From Amoebidium appalachense (taxonomy: Eukaryota; Ichthyosporea), in the NCBI GenBank assembly GCA_963693365.1, contig CAVNZM010000001.1, positions 21,328,001-21,392,000 of the forward strand: 64,000 bases of DNA, given 5' to 3'. Position 1 is the stretch's first letter. Each line of letters starts with the position of its first letter. This document shows, in pieces, positions 17,929-30,340 of the stretch. The translations under genes and the position numbers were made by a program. Below the pieces are notes generated by a model. It worked only from the letters and a program-made list of their open reading frames with translations. It made no database searches and had not been told where the DNA came from.

Positions 17929-20223
17929 TCAGGCTGACTCCTGCTTGGCCCTCCTCTGCTCGACGAATGCCGTGATCCTTCTTAGCACGTGGTACTGTGT
18001 GCACAGCCGCTGCAGCCAATCATCAGCCCCGCACTTCTGGCCCTCGTCCAGCCGCACTGCAGCCAGGCCGTCAGCCAGCTGGTCTGTTGCCCTCTGCCTC
18101 CTCAGGCTCTGGATGGCCTCTGTGATGGCACACTTGCTCTTGGACCGCTCACTGCTGGGTGCAAGGGCCGGGGACAGGGCCGGGCCCGATGCAGCAAGCA
18201 CGGCCACGGGGGCAGCGAGCAGAGGGGGAGGAGGGGGGCTGCCGTCAATGTGCGGCACATCGGGGCTGCTGGGGGGGTCTGCAGGCTCAGGCTCAGGCGC
18301 GGGGTCGAGGGGGGCTGGGGGGGTGGGCGGGCTGTCGCTGTCGCTCGCCGTGGCCTCATCCTCATGGGCCCCTAATTGGTCGCTGGACTCCTGCTTGGGC
18401 ACGACCCTGGCCAGGGGGGTGGTGAAGGCCGGGATGGCCGTGCGGGGGGCAAAGGTCGGGCGGAAGGGCTCCTTTGCTTGCTTGGGCTGGTAGTGGTGGA
18501 ACAGCAGCGGCTTCTTGTCCTCCTGCCAGGCCTCGACTGCTGGCGCCTTGTCGTCTCGTGGCAGCAGTGGCCTCCTGGCCCCCGTGCTGTCGCTCGAGTG
18601 CCGCTGCAGGCCTCCTGCAGGTGCCCCCAGCAGGCTGCTGGTGCCCAGCCCAGCACCGGCCCCAACGGCCCTACCCGGCACCATGGCCCCAAACAGCCCG
18701 GGGCTGTCGTCCATCTTGAGCCCCTGCAGGTCGGCCAGGCCTCCCCCGTGGCCCCACGGGTAGGCCGCAGGCACGTACGGCCCCGGCCAGCCCCCAAGGC
18801 CCTGCGGCAGGCCCGGCAGCTCGGGCAGGCTGGCGGGGGCCGGCACGGGGCGGGGGGGTGCTGACGGGGTGCTGCGATTGGCTGCCGGGCGCTTCTTCTT
18901 GGGCCGGCTGGCGGCAGGCCGGGCAGGGGCACTGGCAGGGGCCGGGGTGGGGGCAAAGTTGGGCACGGGAATGGGCTGGGGCTGGGGCCAATCAGAGGGG
19001 GCCCTTCGGTCGATCTCGCCCTTGATGCCGGCGGCAAGGTGGCGCAGAGTCTCCTCCAGCTGCTGCAGGTGCTCGGGGCTGTACGTGTTGAGCACTGGTA
19101 GTGGATGTTAGCAGCGGGTAGACCTCAATAGTTTCACCCCCTCTTTCCTTTCCCCTCCTGACAACTTGGCAGGTAACAGGCTCCCGTTCCTCTGTATCAT
19201 TCAAGCGTCCACCTACACCCTCTTTCCCTCCTTATCATGCGCACTGTACCTCAACACACACTTTCCGTCCCTCGTATCACGATGGCTACCACCTACACCC
19301 TCCTTTCCTCCCTCATATCACGATGGCTACCACCCCCACCCTCTTTTCCTCCCTCATTTCACACAAGCAGCACCCACCTGAGCCCAGGTCGCTGTCGGTC
19401 CATGGGCGCTGTGTCTGTGCCTCGACCTTAGCCAGGCTGGCCAGCAGCTCAGCTGCAGACACATTTTGGCGCTTGCGTGCACCCTCATCCTGGTCCAGGC
19501 TCCGCTTGACCTGGCCCTCCCTGGGCTCAGTGGGGGCAGGCAGGTCCAAGGGCAGGGTCAGGTCAGCATCAAAGTCGGCAAAGGGCCCGACCAGGTCCAG
19601 ATCAAGCAGGCAGCCATTATCCCCCACGTCCCAAGTGAGCAGGTCCATGCCCCCCAGCAGGCCCGTGCCCGTCAGGGGGTCCAGCAGGGGGCTGGCGCTG
19701 GCCGTGTGGTTGGACTGGGGGCTGGCATAGGTGGTACTGCTGTGGGGGGACGACAGAGACAGGTCCGTGGGTTGGCTGCTGCCGGACTGGTGCGACCCCT
19801 GTGCACGTGCGTCAGTGTGTGTGCGTCTGTGTGTGTGGGCGCGCGGGAACACAATTTTTGTTTTGCTCCTTTTTGCTTTTCTTTTCTCTTCATTCCTTTC
19901 TTTCTTTCTTTCTTTCTTTTTTTTTGTGTGTGTGTGTGGGAAGGGGGGGGCAAACACAGGACCAGTGAAGAGTGTACAAGACGAAACACGATGAGTTCAT
20001 ACAGCCCAAAAGAAAAGCATGCAATTATTTTTTCTTTCTTTCTTTTCTCCCCTTCCATGCAGTTTTTTTTTTTTTTTTTTTTTTTTGGGGGGGGGGGGGG
20101 GGGGTACACACAAAGCACCAACGGGTAACTCTTTGCTGATCTGCACAGGGACACACAAGGAAGGGGGGCAACTTCCACAGTTTACAAAGGAGAAAATAGA
20201 TGGAGGCAGCGAGGCTTATTGCA

Positions 20224-20254
<31 letters not shown>

Positions 20255-21547
20255 GGCAAGCACACGCAACGTGAGGATGTGGTGGTCGTATGTGTGCACA
20301 TGCACCCACAGATAGCAATTAATCACTAAATAATTACTAATTAATCAATTACCGTGGGGCTGTGGTGGTCGTATGTGTGTGCCCGTGCGCTGCGCCTGAG
20401 GTCGTCCACCGCGGCCAGCAGCTGCTCCCTCTTGCCGGCACTCTTGAGGCCCAGCTCGGTCTTGAGGAAGGCGTGCTGCAGCCGCAGCAGCAGCCGCCCG
20501 TCTATGTCGTTGTCAAGAAACAGAAGCACGTGCTCACCAAGCCCCTGCCCCTGCAGCCACCCGGCCACCTGCACACAGCGTCAGCACCAGCACACAGCAA
20601 CCACACCTGGTGGGCTGAAAAAGAGCAGTGCCCGTGGTCAAAGGGCAGCACAAGCAAAGTGGTGACACACACACACACACACACTGCCACATTCATAGTT
20701 ACACCAGCGTACATCATAACAGTAAACGCGAGCTCACAAACTTTGCCCATACCCCCCAGCAGCACAAATACACACAGGAGCACACAAAGCAAAGCCTAGA
20801 GGTGCACACCCATACAACAGCAACACGGTGAGCCTGCTCACTGGCATACCGACATGCACCCACACACACCCACCCACCCACCCACCCACACACCAAATCC
20901 AAACACAAGGCCACGATCATAGGCTCCACCATGCATATGCCCGTCACTATATACTCGAGCTCAACCTTTTCTCCACATACAGACAGCAAAATGCACACCG
21001 GGACACACAAACCAGACACTTCGGGCGGCTGCTCTCCCACATGCACATGCGTGCCCAAAGACACGCACGCGCACACACATGCAGACACCCCCACAGCCAG
21101 CAAGCATAAACACTATGAGCAGCATGCACGGTCACCCACGCACACCCACGCACGCAGCCACACGCACGCACACACCTGCTCCTTTGTCCAGGCGGCCACC
21201 TCGCTGTCGTCGTCAGCGGGGGAGCCCTTCTTACACACTGGCACGTGCTTGTTCAGGTCGGGCTTGCGCTTGAAACCGCGGCCGCACACGTCACAGTAGA
21301 ACTGGAAGAGGGGCACGTGCACGAGTATGTGCGACGTCAGCGAGTAGCGCCGGCGGAACACCTTGCCGCTGTGCGCCTCGCGGCAGTCCGCCCAGCGGCA
21401 CTGCAGGCACACGGCCTGCCCGTCACGTGCGCTACCGATGTGGTCCGCAAGCACGTGCTCGTGCAGCGCCCGTGCGTCCGCATAGCGCGCACTGCAGCCT
21501 TCCCACCGGCACACGCTGTCCGGCGCCTCGGCGCTTGCCGCTATCAT
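17929..21547 (-). CDS. PacC/Rim101-like zinc-finger transcription factor with SAM domain
   Basis: Four exons: 21547-21176, 20568-20353, 19798-19378 and 19094-17929. Phases 0, 0 and 1 agree and give about 724 residues. Exon 1 has three zinc fingers: C13/C18/H31/H36, C50/C55/H73/H77 and C85/C88/H101 with C105. The middle finger and the SHILVHVP and CGRGFKRKPDLNKH segments resemble fungal PacC/Rim101 DNA-binding fingers. Exon 2 (residues 125-196) is a SAM domain (VAGWLQGQGLGEH, DNDIDGRLLL, LKTELGL), a likely protein-interaction module. Exon 3 is Ser/Thr- and Asp/Leu-rich, like an activation region, and includes a basic VKRSLDQDEGARKRQ. Exon 4 is Pro/Ala-rich with a KKKR stretch, and its C-terminal helices are Arg-rich. 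It is probably a nuclear regulator. Targets and any pH role are unknown. Confidence 0.85.
20063..20104. repeat. T run plus G run in PacC-like gene intron 2
   Basis: About 24 T followed by about 18 G on plus (poly-C then poly-A on the coding strand). Confidence 0.8.
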
Positions 21548-22236
21548 CCTGCCTGCATACCCTCCGCGTGCCTACGCGTATGGGAGAAAGAACGGCCCAG
21601 GCAGCAGGAGTGAAAGAACTTAAATGGTGGTCTGACAGGCACTACCTAACCGAAAGAATTTTAGCAAACTGGCACCAACTATACCAAACAGGGAAATACG
21701 ACAGTGTCTAAAAGCCCAGGCACTTCTTTTCAGCGTGGTGACACCTCGACTTTCTGGCAAACATGCAACCTTGTTCACTCTCACACCTTAACATCAAAGT
21801 GCAGTGTTGCGGTGCAGTCTGTGTGGCGGCAGCAGATTGTTTGCTGACGTCACCCCTATCCAGTTAGCGTGGGTCTGGGCAAACAGGCACACAGGTCGGC
21901 CGGCAGGGGGGAGGGAACCACAGCAGGCAAGGCAGTAAGTAGCGTATGTGGGCAGAGGGGGGGCATCAAGGTACATGCTCGGTGGGAGAGAACGGGTATA
22001 AACACGTGGCTACAACACGTGTGTGTGCACACACAACAAGGTGCGGCCACACAGGTCACTGACCTACAGCCAATAGGCGCAGGGCAATGGCCAGGTTTGG
22101 CCAAGTTTTCGCATCCAAGACTTTGGCTCTCTTGGGCAGCAAGTCCGACTCGAGTCGGCGCCTCAACGGTGCGTTTGTGTGTGCGCCACAAGGCCTTCTA
22201 AACAGGAGTGCTATTTAGGAGGCCTTGGTGCGCCAC

Positions 22237-22238
<2 letters not shown>

Positions 22239-22318
<80 letters not shown>
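22239..22318. repeat. (GT)n microsatellite
   Basis: About 40 uninterrupted GT units. Confidence 0.95.
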
Positions 22319-22321
<3 letters not shown>

Positions 22322-22546
22322 GCGACGGTAGATATACTAGTTAGGTTATAATGCATTTGTTACTGGTACCTAAAACTACTAATATCACAACCATTGTTCT
22401 CTTTGTACCCCTGCCTTGGTCCGAGACGAATATGTCAGGCAGGCCTTTGTTGTGGGTGTGTGCTGGCTCGGACGTTACGTTTATGTATGTTCTGGTCGCG
22501 TATTGTTGCATGTGGTCTTCCCATTCAGGTATGTGTGCATCTAAGT

Positions 22547-22591
<45 letters not shown>

Positions 22592-23065
22592 ACAAACACA
22601 CACACCACACACACACACATAACGCACCAAACATGCGTGAAGACAACCCAAGATCGTGTAGACTGATTGGATGTACCGGCACACTCAAACAATTATGGAC
22701 TAGCACACTCAAATAACTGAAGAGCGAGAGGCTCGGCTGAGTTCATTGCTTTGGCCTAGTGTTATAGTTACTGAAAGCAGCTGGAGTACTATTTTGCTCG
22801 TAGCTTTTTGAGGGCAAAAGTTAAAGGCAAGGAATCACGGGCACACCGTGGAAGATTGCTGGGTCACGGTTGTTGGTGAACCCGGGGTGCCCATTTTGTA
22901 GGTAGTTATGGTGCTTGTAGCTAAATGGTTTGTTTTTGTAAGGTTTTCTTTTTTTTCTGGGGGGGAGGGAGGGAGGGGTGAGGGGAGGGAGGGAGGGATA
23001 GTATGTGTATCTATATTGAAGGGTTTCTCTGTGTCGGTGCAACTGGGCCCTCGGGAGGGGTGTGT

Positions 23066-23096
<31 letters not shown>

Positions 23097-24752
23097 GGGG
23101 GGGGGGAGTCGGCCGTGGCTTGCTCAAAGCTGTGTGGGTGTTGGAGTTTTTTTTGCAGATTTCTCTCACCGATGCACACTGATAAAATAAAAAGAAGAAG
23201 AAGAAGAAAAGAAAGCCCACACATCCGAAAAGAAAAAACTGAGAATTCCCGTTGACACCACCCACAAGGTGTGGCTAAAGAACCGCCAACCCTGCCCCCT
23301 TCCCTCTCCCCCCTCCCCCCCCCCCCCAAACACACACACAGACAGGCCGTCACCCACTTCCGCCTAGACCTTCGGCCCACATTCCATTTTTGTTTTTGAT
23401 TATCTTTGTTTCTTTTTTGTGCTTTCTTTTCGAAGCCGCAGCATCATTGAAGCCTATCTTATGGGCTAGACCCTGCGTGGTGATGTGTGTAGGTGTGTGC
23501 GTGTGTGTGTGTTTGTGTGTGGAGGGGGGGGGGGGGGGGGGGGGGTTGAGACGCACAAGTTATGGTGAAGTGTGTGTGTGCCCGGGCTGCACTGCCACGT
23601 GCACTGGCGTGCTTGGGTGTGTGCGCTCTGCACGTGCAGACCACCGTGGCTGCCCGAGTGTGGGTGGACTGCGGAAAGTGTGTGTTGTTGAACCACGCAC
23701 AGCTGGTGTAGTACGTGACACAGGAGGTGATGCTTCTGCCCACATGGAAGTTTACATGGGAATTGTTACAACAGCAAACGCGCCCGCAACACCAGTGTGC
23801 CCGTCGTGGACTGCACCGACAAAAACGTTGATTTAATCAAATCAATAAGGGTCGTGGCTCTGGGGTGACACTTAGTCTTGCAACATACTGCTTAGTCCCA
23901 GACCACTCTCTGACCATAGCTGTGGCCTCTGTCCCCTCTGCGTCCATGGCGCATACAAGGTCGCCATAAGTCTAAGCTGTGTGCCCTACAACCGCCTGCA
24001 TCTTTTATGTGCTCAGCTCGAGTTTACCCCTGTGTTGTTGCAACCAGCTGAGGGCTTCCGACAGCCAGACCGTTCGGAGGCTGCAAGCTGCAAGCCTACG
24101 CAACATCAAGGCTACAAAACATGTTGTAATACCACACAGCGTAGGCTGAGGCCGCCTCCGGACACTGGCACGTACAGCGCACTAATTTCCAGCCCTGCCT
24201 GCCGTGACGAGTCTGCAGCAGCCAGCCGGATGACACACTGCGTGACTCAGCCGCGGCCAAGCCCGAAAATTCAGATTTTTTGTCTTGGTATTTTTTCAAG
24301 CCCCGGAGTATTTTGGCCTGGGGTGTAACAATGTTATGCAACTTCTTCAGCTACTTCTGCGCTGCGTGAGTGGAGGGGCGGCTACTTGGTCGTCGGGGAG
24401 CTTTCCAAGTGACTGCCAGTCCTTAGCCTCCAGTCGTATGGCAATGACCGGGTTTGCTTGCATGCATGCATTCTGTAATTGTGTTTTTCTGTGTGTCCTG
24501 CCACAACTAGGCCACCTTATCAGAGAGCTAGATGCAGTTAAATTTCCGAAAGGCTCCGGGTTATCTATAGCTAGGGGCTGGGCCCGTTGGGATTGATCGA
24601 GGAAATACATTTTTGCGTAAAGCACATATTAATGTTTGCGTTAAACACATTATCTAAAAAAAGAAAGAACTTGTGTCTAAAAAAGCTAATGAATAATAAT
24701 GAAAATTACACAAAAATACGTTAGCCGAGAATAGAAATTTGAAAGTTATATT

Positions 24753-24799
24753 GGATGGCCACAACAGAGGGCCAAGCGGCCACAACAGAGGGCCAAGCA
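24753..24799. repeat. 21-bp tandem pair
   Basis: Two adjacent copies of GGCCACAACAGAGGGCCAAG(C). Confidence 0.75.
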
Positions 24800-24896
24800 A
24801 CCGACGCGCAGCTGTTTACCTATACGTACATAGTGTTGCTCCGAGAAAGTTTCTGTTTTGTGCACGTCTGTTTATGTATCCGTAGCTACACTGCAG

Positions 24897-24988
24897 CTAA
24901 CACGTACTGACGTGTTGCCGCACGTGCGACGTTTAACATCTACCTAACACGTACTGACGTGTTGCCGCACGTGCGACGTTTAACATCT
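24897..24988. repeat. 47-bp tandem duplication carrying CACGTG and ACACGT..ACGTGT motifs
   Basis: 45-bp copies at 24897-24941 and 24944-24988 appear identical (CTAACACGTACTGACGTGTT...AACATCT). Each holds an inverted ACACGT/ACGTGT pair and a CACGTG E-box/G-box. It lies about 660 bp before the ORF at 25650. Confidence 0.85.
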
Positions 24989-25115
24989 TGTCCAACTATG
25001 TTCCGTCAGGCGGCCCCTTTTCTGGCACATACTGACGGTGCCTGGGCTGCTTTGAACTTGCCATTCGCCTCACACCCAGGCACGTTGGCTTTTATGATCA
25101 CGTACCGTGAAACAG

Positions 25116-25243
25116 CCAATCAAAACGTTGTACAACAGATCGGCCAATCAGCGTGTTGTATCACTGTTTTGGGTATGCGTTTCGGCGCGTGCGTCTTGAC
25201 GTCCCCACCTTGAGGCAACTTTTAAAAAAATTTAAAAGCCAAT
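25116..25243 (+). promoter_or_regulatory. CCAAT-box cluster
   Basis: CCAAT at 25116-25120, 25144-25148 and 25239-25243, all forward. This is a candidate promoter for the ORF at 25650. Function is inferred. Confidence 0.35.
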
Positions 25244-25649
25244 CGTTGGATAGGTACGAAGCGAAGCAAAATCCGAAATATTGCATGTATTGAGGCAATC
25301 CAGATAGGGCATCACGTCAGCCGTTTGCGCTCAAATTCAAACCTTGGTCAACAGCCGCGACCGTTATCATCCCATGTCTTGTCGCAAGGCTTTCAAGCGC
25401 CGGCACTTCTCGTGCACAGTTTTTGAAACTTTGTTTGATGTACTGCGCTCGTTTCAATCCGCGTGGTTTACCGTTGCAATATTTTGTATTTTGTCTATAG
25501 AACATTTAGCTAGATTGTAGCAGGCATACTGCGTGCATTTTTCTGCTTAATAATCTTTCTTTCATCCCTGGCCGCACAGGTACCCTAATTAGTTAAGCCT
25601 AGAGTGCATTCATACACTTTTTCTGCTTTTTCTGTGTATATTTAGTATT

Positions 25650-26255
25650 ATGTCAGCCTCTATACACCATGAAGATATCCCTAGTGTGCAAAATGGCACT
25701 GATTCGCTGTCACAGTCGGAATCAAGGCTATTCTTTCAGGATGAAACCTTGGACCTCCAGTTCATCAAATGGGTTACTGATCATTTCCAAAAATCCAGTG
25801 AAGTCGAAGGGAGAGTAAGGCACATAACAATAAAGGACCTGCAAAAATTTATGGCTTTAGGACATTTCTCTCAGAACCACATTCGCACGATGTTTTTCAC
25901 AAAAAACATGACAACGTTCTTAGGTGCCTGGCCAGCACATTTGACATCAGGGAGGCCGTATTGGAGGGTGGAAAACGCACGAAGGCCAGGCATGCAGGAA
26001 GGGAGCAATGTAATAGCGTGGGTTAATGCGCTCGTACCCTTAGAACCAAAAACGGAAATCGCGCGTCAATCGGTCAGCGTTTATGCAATCCCTACTAAGA
26101 GGCACCTTTCTTCGCAAGTACGCACGGGCCAAGTACTTAGAGAACTGTGTCAAAATACTCCTGTGCACGCCCGTTCCAATGTTTTCCGAGCCCCTTTGCC
26201 TGCCAAGGATAGTGTGCAGAATCCCCGAAATGGTTTGGATAAGACAGCCAACTGA
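25650..26255 (+). CDS. Unrecognised ORF, 201 aa
   Basis: An ATG-initiated frame with balanced, protein-like composition (for example DETLDLQFIKWVTDHFQ) and AT-rich codons unlike the GC-rich host genes. I do not recognise a family. From about 26083 the next frame also looks protein-like (LRKYARAKYLENCVKILL), which suggests a frameshift or a splice. It may be the first exon of the gene continuing at 28377, or part of a decayed mobile element. Confidence 0.35.
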   Translation: MSASIHHEDIPSVQNGTDSLSQSESRLFFQDETLDLQFIKWVTDHFQKSSEVEGRVRHITIKDLQKFMALGHFSQNHIRTMFFTKNMTTFLGAWPAHLTSGRPYWRVENARRPGMQEGSNVIAWVNALVPLEPKTEIARQSVSVYAIPTKRHLSSQVRTGQVLRELCQNTPVHARSNVFRAPLPAKDSVQNPRNGLDKTAN

Positions 26256-26668
26256 AGGTGGGCATTTTTCATTGTTATCACTTCAACATCTCGACGTGTG
26301 AAATTGAAACTGTGTGCAAGGCTGTGCTTTGACTGCTGCTTGTACGTTCTTCGTTTACATTTGCTCACAGTTGGGGGTCTTTGCCAATGGCATGTTTTTT
26401 ATTATTATATATATTTCGATTGTGTAACTATAGGCTCTCAGAATGTGAGTGACTCAGTGTTCGCCAATATAGTGTGCCAGTCCGTCTCTTCGTCAGTACA
26501 TCTAATTCTCCCTCGCATTCATCTCTACAAACTCTCTACATTCGTTTCACTCGTCTTCCTGTGTCCCACAATACTAAGGCCTATTGTTTCAGCAACCCAA
26601 AGGTCGGGATGGTTTGTTTAAAAAACGAGGGGGATTTGTCGAAACTGATTCCACTAATCCCAGCCTTT

Positions 26669-27085
<417 letters not shown>

Positions 27086-27320
27086 CCCCCTCTCCTTATC
27101 TACCTGTCCAGTGCACACATCACTCCTTTTTTTAGTTCAGGCAATTACTTTATAGTGTCGTGTAGTGCATAAACCCCCCCCCCCCCCCCCCACACACACA
27201 CACCATACACATACAGACATCCACAAATATCCACATCGGCACCGTGACCCCCCCCCCCCCCCCCCCCCCCAACGCAGTGCAGTACACACCCCGCCCTGCT
27301 TCCCCTTCCCACCTCCCCAG

Positions 27321-27372
<52 letters not shown>

Positions 27373-27400
27373 GCACGCACACACACACACACACACACAC

Positions 27401-27576
27401 ATACTCATGCGCGCACACGCAGGCTGGCACGCTCAAGCACAAACAGGCACCAGCACACGCACAAGCACACTGGCACGGGAACGAGCAGGAACTGACATGC
27501 AGGCAGGTACGCACGCACGCACACACATACGCACACACACACACACGCACACACACACACACACACACAGACACAA

Positions 27577-27638
<62 letters not shown>

Positions 27639-27750
27639 TCATGCGCGCACACGCAGGCTGGCACGCTCAAGCACAAACAGGCACCAGCACACGCACAAGC
27701 ACACTGGCACGGAACGAGCAGGAACTGACACGCAGGCAGGTACGCACGCA
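27401..27750. repeat. CA-rich segment with a ~117-bp direct duplication
   Basis: 27401-27518 and 27635-27750 both read from ATACTCATGCGCGCACACGC through GGCAGGTACGCACGCA. They differ by a single G gap and one base change, and (CA)n lies between them. Confidence 0.8.
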
Positions 27751-27801
27751 CACACACACACACGCACACGCGCACGCACACACACTCACACATGCACACT
27801 G

Positions 27802-27837
<36 letters not shown>

Positions 27838-28074
27838 CGCGCACACACACAGGTGCACACCTACACAACACACACAGCACATGTACACACAAGCGCACAC
27901 ACGCACACACACTGTTATCCCTGATCATGATGCCCCTCCCCCCTCCCTCTTCCCCCCGCGCACCCCCCTCCCCCCCCCCCCCCCCCCACCCACCCACCTA
28001 CAAAGGCGAAAACGCTTATCTGTGTTCCAGACCGTGTGCGCTCTACTCCTCTCCCCTCTCCCGCACACAACGAG

Positions 28075-28121
<47 letters not shown>

Positions 28122-28250
28122 ACATGCGCATGCAGGAACGCACACATATTTCCTTACACTCTCGCGACCGCGTCCATGCTTTCTCTCGCGGCGGCTCTAC
28201 GGTCCCGAGAGTCCAGTGTTCGCTGTGTGTGTAAGGAAAAATACGAGTCA

Positions 28251-28278
28251 CCTCAGTAGGTGACAGGCCCCTTTTAAG

Positions 28279-28327
<49 letters not shown>

Positions 28328-28350
28328 AGGAGACACCGCCTCAGTAGGTG
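28251..28350. repeat. Poly(A) tract between 12-bp direct repeats
   Basis: CCTCAGTAGGTG occurs at 28251-28262 and 28339-28350. Between them lie ACAGGCCCCTTTTAAGTAT, an A run at 28282-28325 and GAAGGAGACACCG. This resembles a tiny retroposed insert with a target-site duplication. Confidence 0.55.
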
Positions 28351-28376
28351 GTAGACACTGCAGCTGCGGAAAAGGT

Positions 28377-29429
28377 GTGTTATTATTATGTTCTGCCTTT
28401 TTTAATGGAAAGTTCGTGCGTACTTACGCTTTTGTAAGCATTACCAATAATATGGCTATGCAAAGCGGCCTTTTCCAAGGCACCCATGGTGCTCACACAT
28501 TTACTTTCCGAAGAGGAGACGTAAGCGGTCTGAACTATGAATGTTACTTCAGAAGCATTGGAACAACGCGTTCCCAAGCTTGTACTATGCGAGTACAGAA
28601 CGCAGCGAGTTCGAATTCGCAGGTGCGGTCGCTACTTTCACCAGAAATTTTAGTGCACTTTCTGGCAGAGTTTGATACCTTACCTCATGACCATCCACTG
28701 AAACACTCGTTAGAACAATACATGGTTACGCTTGACCAAACAACTCGTTTAGAACACAAGGTGAGGGTGCGGTTGGAAGATAGAGTTGCGGGGACCTTTG
28801 AGCGGGAAGAATTACTGCGTTTGTGTTCTGTGAACAGTCTCATTGAGGAAAGATTCGAGCTTGAGAATCTGCACACAATCGCTGATTCTTTTTGGGAAGA
28901 GGGACTTCAACACTGTGCAACATACGAATTATGTGAACGGTACCTTTCCACTGTAATCGCGCGACCAATGGTGCAAGTCGAAGTACTTCCAAATGTACAG
29001 GAAAACGGAGGGAATGGTAGGAAGGCAAGCACTGGCTTTATAGACGCACTTGCGTACGTACAGAACAACAAAATAGCAGTTTGGGAAAGGCTTCGGTTCC
29101 ACACGAAGGATTCTCCGCTTTGGCCACAAAATGGACTTCCCGTAGTATGCCTGCACTGTAATCGGATTTTGCTACTGTTTGGGCTTTTTGGTACCATGGA
29201 TATCCTGCAAACTTGTATTTCTTTGTCTTCATTGTCATACGTATTTGTGGTCTTGCCTCGTAGTTCATCCTTTTCATGTTGCAAAAGATACCAACTTATA
29301 GGGATGCTCATCTTTTTTCCCTCCTACCTCTTCTACTTGTGTCCTGCAGCACCAACTTCCATTGGCATATACAATGTCATCATTTATGTGCCCGATACTC
29401 TTAGCTTCAGGCACTTTTGTAACACATAA
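28377..29429 (+). CDS. Unrecognised ORF, up to 350 aa
   Basis: The open frame has protein-like composition up to about 29140 (for example LSPEILVHFLAEFDTLPHDH and HTIADSFWEEGLQHC) and AT-rich codons. After CTTCCC|GTAGTATG near 29142 it turns hydrophobic and Cys-rich, so a 5' splice site there is plausible, with an acceptor at CCTGCAG near 29349. I do not recognise a family. It may be an exon of the gene starting at 25650, with the repeat field as intron. Confidence 0.4.
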   Translation: MLLLCSAFFNGKFVRTYAFVSITNNMAMQSGLFQGTHGAHTFTFRRGDVSGLNYECYFRSIGTTRSQACTMRVQNAASSNSQVRSLLSPEILVHFLAEFDTLPHDHPLKHSLEQYMVTLDQTTRLEHKVRVRLEDRVAGTFEREELLRLCSVNSLIEERFELENLHTIADSFWEEGLQHCATYELCERYLSTVIARPMVQVEVLPNVQENGGNGRKASTGFIDALAYVQNNKIAVWERLRFHTKDSPLWPQNGLPVVCLHCNRILLLFGLFGTMDILQTCISLSSLSYVFVVLPRSSSFSCCKRYQLIGMLIFFPSYLFYLCPAAPTSIGIYNVIIYVPDTLSFRHFCNT

Positions 29430-29596
29430 GGATATACTAGACATTATCACCATTATGTTTTCATGTACCAGTGGTCATGTGGACCAACCAATAAACAGAA
29501 TTTTCATAATTTTAGGCACCGGCGAGCTTATGCATGCCGTAGGCAGAGCCTCAGTGCATATGTTGTAGTTAACGTTTGGCTTTAAAGCAAGGTCGG

Positions 29597-29837
29597 TATC
29601 TACCATTTTAGACACGATCGAGGAGGATTTCAAATGGGCCTGGCGCGGCTTGTGAATCTCTCGAGTCTATTGATCCCATTTACGCAATCGAGGGTGTGAC
29701 GTCATCTGCGCCTCTTATTACGTCACGCCCTCGATTGCGTAATTATGATCGATAGATTCGAGAGATTTGAAAGCCACAGCAGGCCCATTTGAAATCCTCG
29801 ATCGGATTAACCTCGATCGGGTCTAAAATGGTAGATA
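29597..29837. mobile_element. Foldback / MITE-like palindrome, 241 bp
   Basis: The ends are perfect inverted repeats (TATCTACCATTTTAGAC) flanked by CGG on both sides (29594-29596, 29838-29840). Inner arms also pair: GGATTTCAAATGGGCCTG with CAGGCCCATTTGAAATCC, and ACGCAATCGAGGG with CCCTCGATTGCGT. The centre is near GACGTCATCTGCGCCTC. There is no coding capacity, so this is probably a non-autonomous DNA element. Confidence 0.7.
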
Positions 29838-29882
29838 CGGAAGTTGGTTTAACGAATAAATGTCCAAAAATAAATTTCCTTA

Positions 29883-29900
29883 TATACCATATATGGTATA
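29883..29900. repeat. Perfect 18-bp palindrome
   Basis: TATACCATATATGGTATA, 46 bp after the foldback element. Role unknown. Confidence 0.7.
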
Positions 29901-30340
29901 TTAGACTATTGGTCCGTTATGTCCACACCAATCAAATTGAGTGCGGGGATGAACCATGCATGTGCATAACGGCAGATCGTAATCCCCCATACTCCCTAAC
30001 TCCCGATACTCAGTGGGGGCCGATAATCCTACATATGCAATTTGATCAATTACATAGTGAAATTTCAAAATGAACCCTTTGACCTTAACTGGACACTTTT
30101 TCCAATTATTTTTCTCCTTTGACTCGAATCTCGGAGTTAAGCCGTTGGCAATCGATGGGTGTAAAACTAAAAGACCATACATATCCTGAATTCTGTAACA
30201 ATAACATGTAGGCCACTAAAGCCAGAGAAGCCAAATTCTGATATACATAGGCCTATAAAGGAATTCCTGGGTGTAGCGTGATGCGCGTTCTCCCGAAACT
30301 CCCTCCGAGTCAACGGAGCACCGTTCACACAGTGTGCACT

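Larger units (their letters stand above)
21548..25649. other. 4-kb region without a recognised gene
   Basis: Contains a CCAAT box at 22070-22074 upstream of the PacC-like gene, (GT)n at 22239-22318, a C run near 22550-22590, G runs near 23081-23107 and 23522-23545, and AT-rich DNA from about 24.6 kb. The ORFs at 23390-23836 and 24285-24596 have no recognisable features. Confidence 0.45.

Noticed and set aside
28600-28622. tRNA B-box-like GAGTTCGAATTCGCAGG
   Set aside because: No A box or cloverleaf around it, and it lies within an open protein-like frame.
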